DNA from: Sporosarcina sp. FSL K6-1522 | Lineage (GTDB): Bacteria > Bacillota > Bacilli > Bacillales_A > Planococcaceae | DNA: 64,000 nt | NCBI RefSeq assembly: GCF_038622445.1 | Contig: NZ_CP152019.1 | Location: 1,772,501-1,836,500, forward strand | Direction: 5' to 3' | Shown here: positions 1 to 9,396 of the stretch, piece after piece | Position numbering within the stretch: the stretch's first letter is position 1 | Layout of the letters: each line of letters begins with the position of its first letter | Position numbers and translations under genes: made by a program | The notes under the pieces: model-generated | What the model was told of the DNA's origin: nothing | The model's input: only the letters and a program-made list of their open reading frames with translations | Database searches by the model: none

Positions 1-879
1 GGACTCGATATTATACAAATGATCAATTTCGCGGTGGATGAAGTTGAGAGAAATTACAAAGGGCTTGTCATTGGCAACCAAGGTAAGAATTTCTGTGTCG
101 GTGCTAACCTCGGCATGATTTTAATGGAAGCACAAGATGATAATATTTTTGAACTGGAGTATGTGATTCGGTCGTTCCAAAATGCGATGATGAAAATCAA
201 GTATTCTACGAAGCCTGTTGTAGCGGCACCATTTGGGATGACGCTCGGTGGTGGGGCAGAAGTTTGCTTGCCAGCAGCGCATATTCAAGCATCGATGGAA
301 ACGTATATTGGGCTTGTGGAAGCAGGCGTTGGGTTAATTCCAGGTGGTGGCGGTAACGTCAATCTCTATGCGAAACATCTTAAAGGGTTGCCGAAAGGTG
401 TTCAAGTAGACTACCAATTCGTGGCGAATAAAGTATTTGAATCGATTGCAATGGCGAAGGTGTCTACTTCTGGCGAAGAAGCGCGTGATAACAACTTCCT
501 CGACTTTGCAGATGGTATTAGTGCTAACGCAGATCACTTAATTTACGATGCAAAGCAAGCGGCACTTGCTTTATACGAGACAGGCTATAAAGCACCGAAG
601 CGTGAAAAACTGCCTGTTACAGGTGACTCAGGCTATGCGACGATGCTGCTTGGGGCAGAGGGCATGTTCCTTTCAGGCTTTATTAGTGAACATGATTTGA
701 AAATCGCGAAGAAGCTAGCGTTTGTGTTAGCAGGCGGCAAAGTACCATACGGCACACTCGTCGATGAACAATATTTGCTTGACCTTGAACGTGAAGCGTT
801 CCTGAGCCTAGTGGCGGAACCGAAATCACAACAACGGATGCAGCATATGCTTGTAAAAGGGAAACCATTGCGCAACTGA
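1..879 (+). CDS. fadN: 3-hydroxyacyl-CoA dehydrogenase/enoyl-CoA hydratase FadN, C-terminal part
   Basis: The frame is open from base 1, so the gene begins before the window; only the last 292 residues are present. What is visible is a crotonase (enoyl-CoA hydratase) domain: an oxyanion-hole stretch NFCVGANLG, then the Gly-rich GGGAEVCLPA segment, and YIGLVEAGVGLIPGGGG carrying the expected Glu. B. subtilis FadN is a fusion with an N-terminal NAD-dependent 3-hydroxyacyl-CoA dehydrogenase domain, which would lie outside the window. It hydrates 2-enoyl-CoA and oxidises 3-hydroxyacyl-CoA in cytoplasmic beta-oxidation. It is followed after about 100 bp by fadA and then fadE, the same operon order as in B. 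subtilis, where the operon is repressed by FadR; any FadR site would lie upstream of the window. Confidence 0.93.
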   Translation, partial: GLDIIQMINFAVDEVERNYKGLVIGNQGKNFCVGANLGMILMEAQDDNIFELEYVIRSFQNAMMKIKYSTKPVVAAPFGMTLGGGAEVCLPAAHIQASMETYIGLVEAGVGLIPGGGGNVNLYAKHLKGLPKGVQVDYQFVANKVFESIAMAKVSTSGEEARDNNFLDFADGISANADHLIYDAKQAALALYETGYKAPKREKLPVTGDSGYATMLLGAEGMFLSGFISEHDLKIAKKLAFVLAGGKVPYGTLVDEQYLLDLEREAFLSLVAEPKSQQRMQHMLVKGKPLRN

Positions 880-980
880 TCAATAAATAGCCAAAATAAG
901 CGTTTGAAAAGCAGACGGAGAAGAGCGGGAGAACGCTTTTTAGGACTTTTTGAACGGTCGATATAGAGGAGGAAAATTCA

Positions 981-2156
981 ATGCGTGAAGCAGTGATTGT
1001 AGCCGGTGCACGGACGCCGGTCGGGAAAGCGGGCAGAGGTTCCCTTGTAACAGTACGACCAGATGATTTAGGGGCGTTGACGATTAAAGAAACATTGAAA
1101 CGTGCAGGCGGCTATGATGGGCCAATTGATGATGTAATTATCGGTTGTGCGATGCCTGAGGCGGAACAGGGGATGAACGTGGCGCGGAATATAGGGGCGC
1201 TTGCAGGTCTTCCAGATACAACGCCTGCCATTACAGTCAATCGCTTTTGTTCTTCGGGCCTTCAGTCCATTGCGTATGCAGCAGAGCGCATTATGATTGG
1301 TCACTCGCAAGCGATTATTGCTGGTGGGGTCGAGTCAATGAGTATGGTGCCGATGATGGGCAATACGATTCGACCGAACGCTTACTTAGCAGAAACAGCG
1401 CCACAGTATTATATGGGCATGGGGCATACTGCGGAGCAAGTTGCCGTAAAGTATGGCGTTAGCCGTGAAGACCAAGATGCGTTTGCGGTACGATCACACG
1501 AGAAAGCAGCGGCGGCAATTGCGGCTGGGAACTTTAAAGAGGAAATTGTTCCTGTGGACGTTGTCAAAGGCTTTGTAGATGCGAATGGTAAATACGCTGA
1601 AAAGAAATTTACGTTTGAAATGGATGAAGGGGTTCGTCACGGAACAAGCGTCGAAGGATTAGCTAAATTGCGTCCGGCGTTTTCAGTGACGGGGTCGGTT
1701 ACAGCAGGAAACGCGTCCCAGACATCAGACGGGGCTGGCTCTGTACTCGTCATGGATCGTGAAGTGGCAGAAGCACAAGGCTTGAAGCCGATTGCCAAAT
1801 TCCGTGCATTCGCAGTAGGCGGTGTACCCCCTGAAGTGATGGGTATTGGCCCGATTGAAGCCATTCCAAAGGCACTTAAAATTGCAGGACTATCGATTGA
1901 GGATATTGATGTGTGGGAGTTAAATGAAGCATTTGCTTCACAATCCTTACAAGTTATTCGTCACTTAGGGCTCGATATGGACAAAGTGAACTTCAATGGT
2001 GGTGCCATCGCACTCGGACACCCACTTGGCGCGACAGGTACGATTTTAACGATTCGTATGATGAGTGAACTCAAACGTCAAGGCAAGCAATTCGGCGTCG
2101 TGACGATGTGTATCGGCGGCGGAATGGGCGCAGCGGGTGTGTTCGAGTTACTTTAA
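981..2156 (+). CDS. fadA: acetyl-CoA C-acyltransferase (3-ketoacyl-CoA thiolase) FadA
   Basis: A 391-residue thiolase that cleaves 3-ketoacyl-CoA with CoA to give acetyl-CoA and a shortened acyl-CoA. All catalytic features are present: nucleophilic Cys90 in NRFCSSG, His347 in [10 protein letters not shown] and Cys377 in [11 protein letters not shown]. The ATG start follows a strong agaggagg ribosome site. It lies between fadN and fadE and should supply the last step of the cycle. A weak hairpin (aagcgttt/gaacgctt followed by T) lies in the 100-bp gap after fadN and might attenuate the message. The intact catalytic triad makes this a useful contrast with the thiolase-like protein at 17097-18260, which lacks the first Cys. 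Confidence 0.96.
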   Translation: MREAVIVAGARTPVGKAGRGSLVTVRPDDLGALTIKETLKRAGGYDGPIDDVIIGCAMPEAEQGMNVARNIGALAGLPDTTPAITVNRFCSSGLQSIAYAAERIMIGHSQAIIAGGVESMSMVPMMGNTIRPNAYLAETAPQYYMGMGHTAEQVAVKYGVSREDQDAFAVRSHEKAAAAIAAGNFKEEIVPVDVVKGFVDANGKYAEKKFTFEMDEGVRHGTSVEGLAKLRPAFSVTGSVTAGNASQTSDGAGSVLVMDREVAEAQGLKPIAKFRAFAVGGVPPEVMGIGPIEAIPKALKIAGLSIEDIDVWELNEAFASQSLQVIRHLGLDMDKVNFNGGAIALGHPLGATGTILTIRMMSELKRQGKQFGVVTMCIGGGMGAAGVFELL

Positions 2157-2267
2157 TTGAAGTATAGATAAGTTGAATAAATGAATATAGCGAAGGTAGT
2201 GGATTCAACGGCATTCTTTATTCCAACTTATAGAGTTTACTTTAACAATCCAAAGGAGGAAATTACA

Positions 2268-4055
2268 ATGACTGAATTGAAAACAGCGGATCTTATTAAA
2301 GGTGGAGCTTTCCTAGTTGAAGAAATGGCGGCGTCACGGGTATTTACGCCTGAGGACTTTTCTGACGAGCAAAAAATGATTGCGAAAACGACAGAGGATT
2401 ACGTGAAGAACGAAGTAACACCAGTCGTTGACAATCTTGAAAATCATGAGTTTGAGCATTCCGTACGACTGTTGAAATCAGCTGGAAATCTCGGGTTGTT
2501 AGGGGCTGACGTTCCAGAAGAATATGATGGTTTAGGTCTCGATAAAATTTCATCAGCATTGATTGCAGAGAAAATGTCTGTTGCAGGCGGCTTCTCCATT
2601 ACACACGGTGCACACGTTGGAATTGGAACGTTGCCAATCGTTCTTTTCGGGAATCATGAGCAAAAGAAAAAGTATTTGCCGAACTCCGTAACGGGCGACA
2701 AAATTTCTGCATACGCACTGACAGAGCCGGGTTCAGGTTCAGATGCACTCGGTGCAAAAACAACTGCGAAGCTTAATGAGGCGGGGACGCATTACGTCTT
2801 AAACGGTGAAAAACAATGGATTACAAATGCAGGCTTTGCAGATGTCTTCGTTGTCTACGCGAAAATCGATGGCGAAAAATTCACGGCATTTATCGTCGAA
2901 AAAGAATTCCCAGGTGTTTCTGTAGGTGCAGAAGAAAAAAAGATGGGTATTAAATCATCTTCCACACGAACGCTGATTTTGGAAGATGCACAAGTGCCAG
3001 TAGAAAATCTACTAGGTGAAATTGGCCGTGGGCATGTGATTGCCTTTAACATTTTGAACATTGGTCGCTACAAACTAGGGGTAGGTACAATCGGTGGTTC
3101 GAAGCGTGCACTTGAATTAGCGATCTCGTATGCCAATCAACGTCAGCAGTTCAAAACACCAATTTCATCCTTTAATTTAACGAAACAAAAGCTAGCGACA
3201 ATGGCGTCGAAATTATATGCAACGGAGAGCTTAATTTACCGTACAGTGGGCTACTTCGAGGAGCGTCAAAGCCAATTGAGCCCTGAAGAACAAAAAGACG
3301 GCAAAGCGATTGCAGCGGCAATTGCGGAGTACGCAATCGAATGTTCCATCAATAAAGTCGTTGGTTCAGAAGTATTGGATTACATCGTTGACGAAGCGGT
3401 TCAGCTTCACGGTGGTTATGGCTTTATGCAAGAGTACGAAGTGGAGCGTCTATACCGTGACTCCCGCATCAACCGTATTTTTGAAGGAACAAATGAAATT
3501 AACCGCCTAATTGTACCGGGTACATTCCTGAAAAAAGCGATGAAGGGTGAATTACCACTTTTACAGCAAGCCCAAGCATTGCAAGAAGAACTACTTATGA
3601 TGATGCCAGAGGACATCGGTGACGAAGCATTGGCACAAGAGAAAGTACTTGTGAAAAATGCGAAGAAAATTGGACTTCTCGCAGCAGGCCTCGCAGCACA
3701 ACGTTTCGGCACAAAACTGGAAGCCGAACAGGAAGTGCTCGTCAACATTGCTGACATTGCGAATAATATCTTTGCGATGGAATCTGCATTGTTGCGTACG
3801 GAAAAAGCGATTGCGCGCAACGGAGAAGACAAAGAGCAACAGAAGATTCTTTACACAGAAATTTTCTGTCAAGAAGCGTTTGAAGCGATTGAGAAGGATG
3901 CCAAAGAAACACTTCTTGCAGCTGTGGACGGCGACAATCAGCGCATGATGTTGTCAGCACTACGCAAATTGACACGCTCAAATCCTTATAACATCATCTT
4001 GAAAAAACGTGAAGCTTCCGTGAAACTCATCGACGCCGAAAAGTACATCGTCTAA
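2268..4055 (+). CDS. fadE: acyl-CoA dehydrogenase FadE
   Basis: A 595-residue FAD-dependent acyl-CoA dehydrogenase catalysing the first step of fatty-acid beta-oxidation. The start is the ATG at 2268, preceded by aaaggagg; the open frame extends 29 codons further upstream but without a ribosome site. Visible motifs are [11 protein letters not shown] (flavin/substrate loop), [10 protein letters not shown], and FEGTNEINR, which includes the conserved Glu-containing loop. About 200 residues follow the core dehydrogenase fold, as is usual in the Bacillus FadE family and in very-long-chain enzymes, but not in the two ~370-400 residue dehydrogenases at 18731 and 19947. It is the last gene of the fadNAE operon; a long hairpin follows directly. 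Confidence 0.95.
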   Translation: MTELKTADLIKGGAFLVEEMAASRVFTPEDFSDEQKMIAKTTEDYVKNEVTPVVDNLENHEFEHSVRLLKSAGNLGLLGADVPEEYDGLGLDKISSALIAEKMSVAGGFSITHGAHVGIGTLPIVLFGNHEQKKKYLPNSVTGDKISAYALTEPGSGSDALGAKTTAKLNEAGTHYVLNGEKQWITNAGFADVFVVYAKIDGEKFTAFIVEKEFPGVSVGAEEKKMGIKSSSTRTLILEDAQVPVENLLGEIGRGHVIAFNILNIGRYKLGVGTIGGSKRALELAISYANQRQQFKTPISSFNLTKQKLATMASKLYATESLIYRTVGYFEERQSQLSPEEQKDGKAIAAAIAEYAIECSINKVVGSEVLDYIVDEAVQLHGGYGFMQEYEVERLYRDSRINRIFEGTNEINRLIVPGTFLKKAMKGELPLLQQAQALQEELLMMMPEDIGDEALAQEKVLVKNAKKIGLLAAGLAAQRFGTKLEAEQEVLVNIADIANNIFAMESALLRTEKAIARNGEDKEQQKILYTEIFCQEAFEAIEKDAKETLLAAVDGDNQRMMLSALRKLTRSNPYNIILKKREASVKLIDAEKYIV

Positions 4056-4066
4056 TATAGTTTCCC

Positions 4067-4123
4067 TAGTGTCAGTTGTTGACTTGATTTGCAAACTGCA
4101 AATTGTGACAGCAACTGACACTA
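4067..4123. terminator. long imperfect hairpin after fadE
   Basis: The outer arms TAGTGTCAGTTG (4067-4078) and CAACTGACACTA (4112-4123) are perfect complements. An inner pair ATTTGC (4087-4092)/GCAAAT (4098-4103) extends this into one long stem with a few mismatches. A T-rich stretch follows. It probably ends the fadNAE transcript; the length of the stem is unusual for an intrinsic terminator. Confidence 0.6.
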
Positions 4124-4170
4124 TTTTGTGTTTTATTTGCTATACTGAAGGTATTGGAGGTGTTGGAAAA

Positions 4171-4530
4171 ATGGAACTTACTTATTATGGCTACCCGAAA
4201 TGCGGGACATGTCGAAAAGCGAAAAAATGGCTTGAAACGAACGGCTTGGCGTTTCAAGAAGTCAATATAGCAGAGGCTCCACCTTCAAAGGAAGAGCTTG
4301 AACAAATCATTGCTACATCAGGCTTGGAGTTGAAGAAGTTTTTCAATGTCAGTGGGATGAAATATAGAGAATTGAATTTGAAAGACAAGCTGCCTACGAT
4401 GACGGATGACGAGAAAGTGAGCTTGCTAGCATCGGACGGCATGTTGATTAAAAGACCGATTGTTTACGGAGAAGGTAAAGTGACTGTTGGCTTTAAGGAA
4501 GAGGATTTCGACAACATCTGGACAAACTGA
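4171..4530 (+). CDS. yusI: Spx/ArsC family (YusI-like) thioredoxin-fold protein
   Basis: A 119-residue member of the arsenate reductase/Spx superfamily. The start is the ATG at 4171 after ttggaggtg; an upstream open stretch covers the hairpin and is not translated protein in my view. The redox motif CGTC (Cys11, Cys14) is followed by RKAKKWL, and KRPIVYGEGKVTVGF near the C terminus matches the conserved RPI/V segment of the family. The biochemical function is not established; ArsC activity or RNA polymerase binding as in Spx cannot be told from sequence. The position between fadE and gcvH is the same as yusI in B. subtilis. Confidence 0.88.
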   Translation: MELTYYGYPKCGTCRKAKKWLETNGLAFQEVNIAEAPPSKEELEQIIATSGLELKKFFNVSGMKYRELNLKDKLPTMTDDEKVSLLASDGMLIKRPIVYGEGKVTVGFKEEDFDNIWTN

Positions 4531-4605
4531 CAACAGACCTTGTCTTTCGTCGGGAAATATGCCAAAATTGAATGGAATGAAACTATTGATTTGGAGGGGT
4601 ATGGA

Positions 4606-4989
4606 ATGAGCACACCAAAAGACTTGCGTTATTCTGAAGAACACGAATGGGTGAAAGATGAAAGCGGTAACTACCGTATTGGAATTACACACTTCGCACA
4701 ATCTGAACTTGGCGATATTGTTTTCGTTGAACTACCAGCAGTTGGTGACGAAATCAAAGCAGACGAGCCTTTCGGAAGCGTTGAATCTGTTAAAACTGTA
4801 TCAGAACTTTATGCACCAATCAGCGGTAAAGTTCTTGAAGTGAACGCAGAGTTAGAAGATAACCCTGAATTCGTTAACGAATCTCCATACGAAAATGCAT
4901 GGATGATTGTTGTTGAACCTTCAAATGCATCTGAACTAGATGCACTTATGACTGCTGAAGCGTATGACAAAATGACAATCGGAGAATAA
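4606..4989 (+). CDS. gcvH: glycine cleavage system H protein
   Basis: A 127-residue lipoyl carrier protein. The likely lipoylated residue is Lys63 in [15 protein letters not shown], the canonical H-protein signature. The start at 4606 follows ttggagggg; a second ATG at 4601 is out of frame. The protein shuttles the aminomethyl group between the P, T and L proteins and in Bacillales is also the first acceptor of octanoate for lipoate assembly. That links it to lipA at 38670 in this window. The rest of the glycine-cleavage system is not in the window. A clear terminator follows. Confidence 0.96.
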   Translation: MSTPKDLRYSEEHEWVKDESGNYRIGITHFAQSELGDIVFVELPAVGDEIKADEPFGSVESVKTVSELYAPISGKVLEVNAELEDNPEFVNESPYENAWMIVVEPSNASELDALMTAEAYDKMTIGE

Positions 4990-4999
4990 TCTGATATAA

Positions 5000-5024
5000 G
5001 CGCCGGTAGCTTGCCGGCGCTTTT
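5000..5024 (+). terminator. intrinsic terminator of gcvH
   Basis: Seven-base GC-rich arms gcgccgg (5000-5006) and ccggcgc (5014-5020) with a 7-nt loop are followed by tttt. Confidence 0.88.
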
Positions 5025-5060
5025 GTATCTCCACTTATATAAAGCAAGGGAGGAAATCCG

Positions 5061-5402
5061 TTGTCGGATGAAAGAGTGATTATTGTCGAGGGACGTGCAG
5101 ACAAGACGCGGCTTATGCGAATATTGGCAGAGCCTGTCGACATCATTTGTACGAATGGAACAATCAGTCCTTATCGACTTGAAGAACTACTTACACCCTA
5201 TGAGGAACGTGAATTAGTAGTTTTTGTCGATGCCGATGAATCAGGCGAAAAAATCCGTGCTTTAGTCAAAAGAGAGTACCCTACCGCAACCCATTTGTAT
5301 ACAGAAAAGGTATACCATCAAGTGGAAACAACCCCTTACAAAGTGCTCGCCACGATTTTACAACAAGTGAATTTCAACATTCGCCCCGAATTTTTACGAT
5401 AA
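5061..5402 (+). CDS. yusF: small Toprim-domain protein (YusF-like)
   Basis: A 113-residue stand-alone Toprim protein with a TTG start after agggagg. The Toprim glutamate is Glu10 in VIIVEGRADK and the acidic pair is in VVFVDADESGEK. Toprim folds bind Mg2+ and occur in topoisomerases, primases and RNase M5-type nucleases; the role of this short form is not established. It is separated by only a few bases from the thioredoxin-like gene downstream, as in the yusF-yusE pair of B. subtilis. Confidence 0.87.
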   Translation: MSDERVIIVEGRADKTRLMRILAEPVDIICTNGTISPYRLEELLTPYEERELVVFVDADESGEKIRALVKREYPTATHLYTEKVYHQVETTPYKVLATILQQVNFNIRPEFLR

Positions 5403-5416
5403 AGGAAGTAGTCGCA

Positions 5417-5716
5417 ATGGAAACATGGACACGTGAACAATGGGAAAGCACGTTACAGCAATCGGCTGCTGCAGTGTATTATTTATATACACCTATGTGT
5501 GGAACATGCGCTGTCGCCTCAAAAATGATGGATGTGATTTCGGTCATGCGACCTGACATGCCGATCGGCAAAGCGGATCTCAACTATGTGCAGGAGCTTG
5601 CAGTGCGTTATGAAATTGAAAGTGTACCTTGTCTGTTAATTCAAAAGGATGGTCGTATACAGGAGAAAATTTATGCGTTCCAATCTGTGCCTTATCTACT
5701 TGAGAGAATCGATTGA
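5417..5716 (+). CDS. yusE: thioredoxin-like protein (YusE-like)
   Basis: A 99-residue thioredoxin-fold protein with the redox motif CGTC at Cys28/Cys31 (preceded by YTPM) and a cis-Pro-type segment VPCLLI near residue 72. There is no signal peptide, so it should be cytoplasmic. It is probably co-transcribed with the Toprim gene 14 bp upstream. Its stop codon overlaps the -35 box of the methionine transporter promoter. Confidence 0.88.
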   Translation: METWTREQWESTLQQSAAAVYYLYTPMCGTCAVASKMMDVISVMRPDMPIGKADLNYVQELAVRYEIESVPCLLIQKDGRIQEKIYAFQSVPYLLERID

Positions 5717-5742
5717 CAGTTTGAATAGCCTCATGATACAAT
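5713..5742 (+). promoter_or_regulatory. sigma-A type promoter of the metNPQ operon
   Basis: TTGACA at 5713-5718, an 18-bp spacer and TACAAT at 5737-5742. It lies immediately upstream of the S-box leader and overlaps the yusE stop codon. Confidence 0.7.
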
Positions 5743-5771
5743 ACATTTTAACATTATAATTAAATAAGTTA

Positions 5772-5940
5772 CTCTTATTAAGAGAGGTGGAGGGATAGTG
5801 CCCTATGAAGCCCGGCAACCGTCACGTAAGTGAAATGGTGCCAAGTCACACAAAGCGTATGCTTTGAAAGATGAGAGAATGGAACAACGTCCTAAATTTA
5901 AACGTTAAACCTTTCTGCCCGTCTGCAGGAAGGTTTTTTA
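5772..5940 (+). ncRNA. SAM-I (S-box) riboswitch with terminator
   Basis: The leader shows the S-box core: cttattaagagaggtggagg near 5773, then tgaagcccggcaacc near 5806-5820, followed by ggtgccaa and the P1 closing strand near gatgagag (5870-5878). The expression platform is a terminator with arms AACCTTTCTGC (5908-5918) and GCAGGAAGGTT (5925-5935) plus a T run. By established S-box behaviour, high S-adenosylmethionine favours termination, so metNPQ should be expressed when methionine/SAM is low. Confidence 0.95.
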
Positions 5941-6041
5941 TATTGAGAAAGCTCAAGCGTCTGGCCGTTGGAGCTGGACATTGAGAAGAGCAGGATTGGC
6001 CTGCTTGCTAAGAAGTAGCTAATTTTTAAGAGGTGAGCAAA

Positions 6042-7067
6042 ATGATTCAGTTAACGGATATCAACAAAAGGTTTGGAACGGGTCCTTCTAGCATATCCGC
6101 GGTAGAAGGCGTTACTCTTGAAATTGCCGAAGGTGAAATTTTTGGAATTATTGGCTATAGTGGAGCAGGAAAAAGTACATTGATTCGCCTGCTGAATGGT
6201 CTCGAAACGCCAACGTCCGGGAAAGTAACCATTGGTAAGCGAGAAATATCGGCGATCAAAGGGAAAGAATTGCGGGAAGCGCGCCAAAAAGTAAGTATGA
6301 TTTTCCAACATTTTAACTTGCTTTGGTCACGTACGGTGAAAGACAATATTACATTCCCACTTGAAATCGCGGGCGTTAAAAAAGCGGAGCGTGAGCGTAA
6401 AGCGGTAGAACTTATCGAACTTGTCGGTTTAAAAGGTCGTGAAAATGCGTACCCGTCTGAATTATCGGGGGGGCAGAAGCAACGTGTTGGCATTGCGCGT
6501 GCACTGGCGAATGACCCAGAAGTATTGCTTTGTGATGAAGCGACATCTGCACTTGACCCTGAAACGACAGAATCGATTTTGGATTTGCTGACAGGCATTA
6601 ACGAACGGCTTGGATTAACGATTGTGCTCATCACGCATGAGATGCATGTCATTCGGAAAATTTGTCATCGAGTGGCCGTCATGGAGGCGGGGAAGGTTGT
6701 TGAAATGGGAGATGTGTTGCAAGTATTCCAATCACCGCAGGCGCCGATTACGAAGCGCTTTGTGTCGCAAGTGACGGAATCTTCGGAAGTGAAGCAAGCC
6801 GTGACACATATTAAGGAAGAAATCTCTGCTGGCACACTCATCAAACTTGTTTTTGTTGGTGAACGGACAGAACAACCTGTGCTTGCGAGTCTCATTCGAA
6901 AGTATTCGCTCGATGTCAACATTGTACAGGGCAATATCTCGCATACACGCGGTGGCGCATACGGCACGCTGATCCTACAACTTGTAGGGGATGACAGTGA
7001 AATCCAAGAAGCGATTCGCTATTTGCATACACAAGACGTTCAGACGGAGGTGATTGGCAATGATTGA
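6042..7067 (+). CDS. metN: methionine ABC transporter, ATP-binding protein
   Basis: A 341-residue ABC ATPase. Walker A is GYSGAGKST (about 38-46), the signature is LSGGQKQR, Walker B is [12 protein letters not shown], and a C-terminal NIL (ACT-like methionine-sensing) domain covers roughly 260-341. I chose the ATG at 6042 because aggtgag precedes it at normal spacing; a GTG three codons earlier overlaps that ribosome site. It energises import of methionine through MetP with the lipoprotein MetQ. The gene is under the S-box riboswitch, about 100 bp downstream of its terminator. The intervening 5945-5990 stretch resembles a degenerate copy of a dispersed repeat. Confidence 0.96.
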   Translation: MIQLTDINKRFGTGPSSISAVEGVTLEIAEGEIFGIIGYSGAGKSTLIRLLNGLETPTSGKVTIGKREISAIKGKELREARQKVSMIFQHFNLLWSRTVKDNITFPLEIAGVKKAERERKAVELIELVGLKGRENAYPSELSGGQKQRVGIARALANDPEVLLCDEATSALDPETTESILDLLTGINERLGLTIVLITHEMHVIRKICHRVAVMEAGKVVEMGDVLQVFQSPQAPITKRFVSQVTESSEVKQAVTHIKEEISAGTLIKLVFVGERTEQPVLASLIRKYSLDVNIVQGNISHTRGGAYGTLILQLVGDDSEIQEAIRYLHTQDVQTEVIGND

Positions 7068-7728
7068 GAACCTCTTTCCGAATGTTGATTGGATGATAAT
7101 GTGGGAAGCGACAGTGGAAACACTTTATATGACGGCGATTGCGACTTTATTCACCTTTGTTATTGGGCTAGCCTTAGGTATACTATTGTTCCTTTCAAGT
7201 CCAGATCAATTATGGGCGAATCGGCTAACGTATACCATTACAGGCGCCATTGTAAATGTATTTAGGTCCATTCCATTTATCATATTAATTATTCTACTGA
7301 TTCCGTTTACAAAATTCTTAATTGGCACAATTCGTGGACCAGAAGCAGCGTTGCCAGCCTTGATTATTGGAGCGGCACCGTTTTACGGAAGAATGGTATT
7401 AATAGCCTTACAAGAAATTGATAAAGGTGTTATTGAAGCTGCTAAGTCGATGGGGGCAAAGACAAGAACAATTATATTCAAAGTTCTTCTGCCAGAGTCG
7501 ATGCCAGCGCTTATTTCTGGAATTACAGTGACAGCTATTGCACTTGTTGGTTATACCGCTATGGCGGGGATTATCGGTGCGGGTGGTCTTGGGACACTTG
7601 CTTATATGGAGGGCTTCCAACGTAGCCGAGAAGATGTCACGTTAGTAGCTACGATCCTTATACTAATTATTGTTTTTGCCATTCAAATCATCGGAGATTT
7701 TGTGGTGAAGAGATCGGATAAGCGATAA
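7060..7728 (+). CDS. metP: methionine ABC transporter, permease
   Basis: A 222-residue membrane permease with about five hydrophobic segments and the cytoplasmic EAA-type loop around [20 protein letters not shown] that docks to the ATPase. The ATG at 7060 overlaps the end of metN by 8 bp and follows ggaggtg, so translation is coupled. A TTG two codons earlier is in frame but badly spaced. It forms the channel of the MetNPQ importer in the cytoplasmic membrane. Confidence 0.95.
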   Translation: MIENLFPNVDWMIMWEATVETLYMTAIATLFTFVIGLALGILLFLSSPDQLWANRLTYTITGAIVNVFRSIPFIILIILLIPFTKFLIGTIRGPEAALPALIIGAAPFYGRMVLIALQEIDKGVIEAAKSMGAKTRTIIFKVLLPESMPALISGITVTAIALVGYTAMAGIIGAGGLGTLAYMEGFQRSREDVTLVATILILIIVFAIQIIGDFVVKRSDKR

Positions 7729-7796
7729 ATAGATAATGGGCACAACAGGCACTGCCTGATTTTAAATAATTATAGAAGAAAAGGGGAGTCAATAAA

Positions 7797-8660
7797 ATGA
7801 AGAAGTTATTAACGGGTATTTTATTAGCGGTACTTGTACTTGCACTAGCTGCATGCGGTACAAAAGATGAAGGTAAAAAAGACAGTCAGACAAGCGGCGA
7901 TGGCAAGGGAGATACAGGCAGTGAAGTAACGGAATTGAAGATTGGTGCTTCAAATACACCACATGCAATCATTCTTGAAAAAGTAAAACCATTGTTGAAA
8001 GAAAAAGGCGTAGAACTTAAAATTGAAAAATACCAGGATTATATATTGCCGAACCAAGACCTTGAGTCTGGAGAAATCGATGCGAACTATTTCCAACACA
8101 TTCCTTATCTTGAAACACAAATGGCAGATCATGGCTACAAATTTGTCAATGCAGGCGAAATCCATATAGAGCCAATTGGTATCTATTCAAAAGAATATAA
8201 ATCACTTGAAGAGCTTCCAGAGGGTGCACTGGTCTTGATTAGTAATTCAGTAGCTGATCATGGGCGCGTACTTGGGTTGCTTGAAGCGAAAGGGCTTATC
8301 AAGCTAGCTGAGGGCATTGATAAAACGAAAGCTGAAGTAAAAGATATTGTTGAGAATCCAAAAAATCTACAATTTGATGCGAAAAATGATCCGGCAATTT
8401 TGCCACAGTTTTTCAATCAAGGTGAAGGTGATATAGTTCTCATTAACACGAACTTCGCAATCGATGCAGGTTTAAACCCACTTGAAGATGCAATCGAAAT
8501 GGAAGATTCGGCGGAATCACCGTACTTGAATATCATCGCTGTACGTGAAGGCGATGAAAATAACGCTGAAATTAAAGCGTTGGTTGAAGTATTGAAATCA
8601 CAAGAAATCCAAGATTATATCCTTGAAGAATGGAATGGCGAAATCGTGCCAGTTAAATAA
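7797..8660 (+). CDS. metQ: methionine-binding lipoprotein
   Basis: A 287-residue NlpA-family substrate-binding lipoprotein. The signal peptide ends in the lipobox LAAC with lipidated Cys20, followed by a charged Ser/Gly/Lys linker to about residue 43 and then the mature binding fold (SNTPHAIILEKVKPLL and NYFQHIPYLE are family hallmarks). It captures methionine, possibly the D isomer or sulfoxide too, outside the membrane and hands it to MetP. It is the last gene of the S-box-controlled operon. Confidence 0.95.
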   Translation: MKKLLTGILLAVLVLALAACGTKDEGKKDSQTSGDGKGDTGSEVTELKIGASNTPHAIILEKVKPLLKEKGVELKIEKYQDYILPNQDLESGEIDANYFQHIPYLETQMADHGYKFVNAGEIHIEPIGIYSKEYKSLEELPEGALVLISNSVADHGRVLGLLEAKGLIKLAEGIDKTKAEVKDIVENPKNLQFDAKNDPAILPQFFNQGEGDIVLINTNFAIDAGLNPLEDAIEMEDSAESPYLNIIAVREGDENNAEIKALVEVLKSQEIQDYILEEWNGEIVPVK

Positions 8661-9225
8661 ATGGAGTGGAAGCCTCATCGATCATTAATGGTCGATGGGC
8701 TTCTTTTTTTGTGGAGAGGAATTTGTAGGCGCGCAATGACTTTGTTGAACCGCGCAAAGCCGCCGTCGGAGCGCGCAATGTCGTTGGCGAACCGCGCAAA
8801 GTAGCCGTCGAAGCGCGCAATGTCGTTGGCGAACCGCGCAAAGTAGCCGTCGAAGCGCGCAATGTCGTTGGCGAACCGCGCAAAGTAGCCGTCGAAGCGC
8901 GCAATGTCGTTGGCGAACCGCGCAAAGTAGCCGTCGAAGCGCGCAATGTCGTTGGCGAACCGCGCAAAGTAGCCGTCGAAGCGCGCAATGTCGTTGGCGA
9001 ACCGCGCAAAGTAGCCGTCGGAGCGCGCAATGTCGTTGGCGAACCGCGCAAAGTAGCTGTCGAAGCACGCAATGTCGTTGGCGAACCGCGCAAAGTAGCC
9101 GTCGAAGCGCGCAATGTCGTTGGCGAAGCGCGCAAAATAGCCGTCGAAGCGCGCAAAGTAGCTGTCGAAGCACGCAAAGTTTCCATCAAACCGCGCATAT
9201 CATATCGTTTTCCCTCCATGGACAT
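8653..9225 (-). CDS. possible repetitive peptide encoded by the 21-nt array (doubtful gene)
   Basis: On the minus strand a 190-codon frame starts at ATG 9225, after a good ggaggga ribosome site 5 nt away, with the leader MSMEGKRYDMRGLMET. It continues as heptads that alternate LRASTAT and LRGSPTT. The frame then runs through the metQ terminator and ends within the metQ 3' end, giving an unlikely tail. A second minus-strand frame across the array is also open, as expected for any repeat of period 3n. A well-placed ribosome site argues for translation; everything else is compatible with a non-coding repeat. I know of no function for it. Confidence 0.25.
   Translation of the reverse strand: MSMEGKRYDMRGLMETLRASTATLRASTAILRASPTTLRASTATLRGSPTTLRASTATLRGSPTTLRAPTATLRGSPTTLRASTATLRGSPTTLRASTATLRGSPTTLRASTATLRGSPTTLRASTATLRGSPTTLRASTATLRGSPTTLRAPTAALRGSTKSLRAYKFLSTKKEAHRPLMIDEASTPFI
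8669..8710 (+). terminator. intrinsic terminator of metNPQ
   Basis: Arms gaagcc...catcga and tcgatg...ggcttc form a long stem followed by a run of T from 8702. Confidence 0.9.
8737..9177. repeat. tandem array of about 21 units of 21 nt, arranged as 42-nt pairs
   Basis: Two 21-nt units alternate (gaaccgcgcaaagtagccgt+c and gaagcgcgcaatgtcgttgg+c), so the higher-order period is 42 nt. The central copies are nearly identical; the outer units are degenerate. The unit is 26/42 G+C, visibly richer than the surrounding DNA. Because the period is divisible by 3, several frames stay open. It starts just past the metQ terminator and fills most of the gap before the symporter gene. Confidence 0.95.
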
Positions 9226-9396
9226 AGTCCCTCCTAGCGAAGGAACGATTTTATATTTTAATAACATAATATTTAATGAATTACGTCTATTACAAATGTG
9301 CGCGCAGAGTGGAAAAAGGGGTTCACATCGCTAAAATGTTGTGGTATTGTATTATTAACTTATAAAAACAAATGTTCATTTGAGGAGGACATATAC

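Noticed and set aside
3416-3832. 138-codon minus-strand frame within fadE
   Set aside because: Antisense shadow of a well-supported gene.
8685-9173. 162-codon minus-strand frame rich in Cys, Leu and Arg across the tandem array
   Set aside because: It is a frame-shifted reading of the 21-nt array; any period-3n repeat stays open in several frames, and it has no ribosome site as good as the other minus-strand frame.
8737-9177. CRISPR array
   Set aside because: Units are contiguous 21/42-nt tandem repeats without unique spacers, and no cas genes are nearby.
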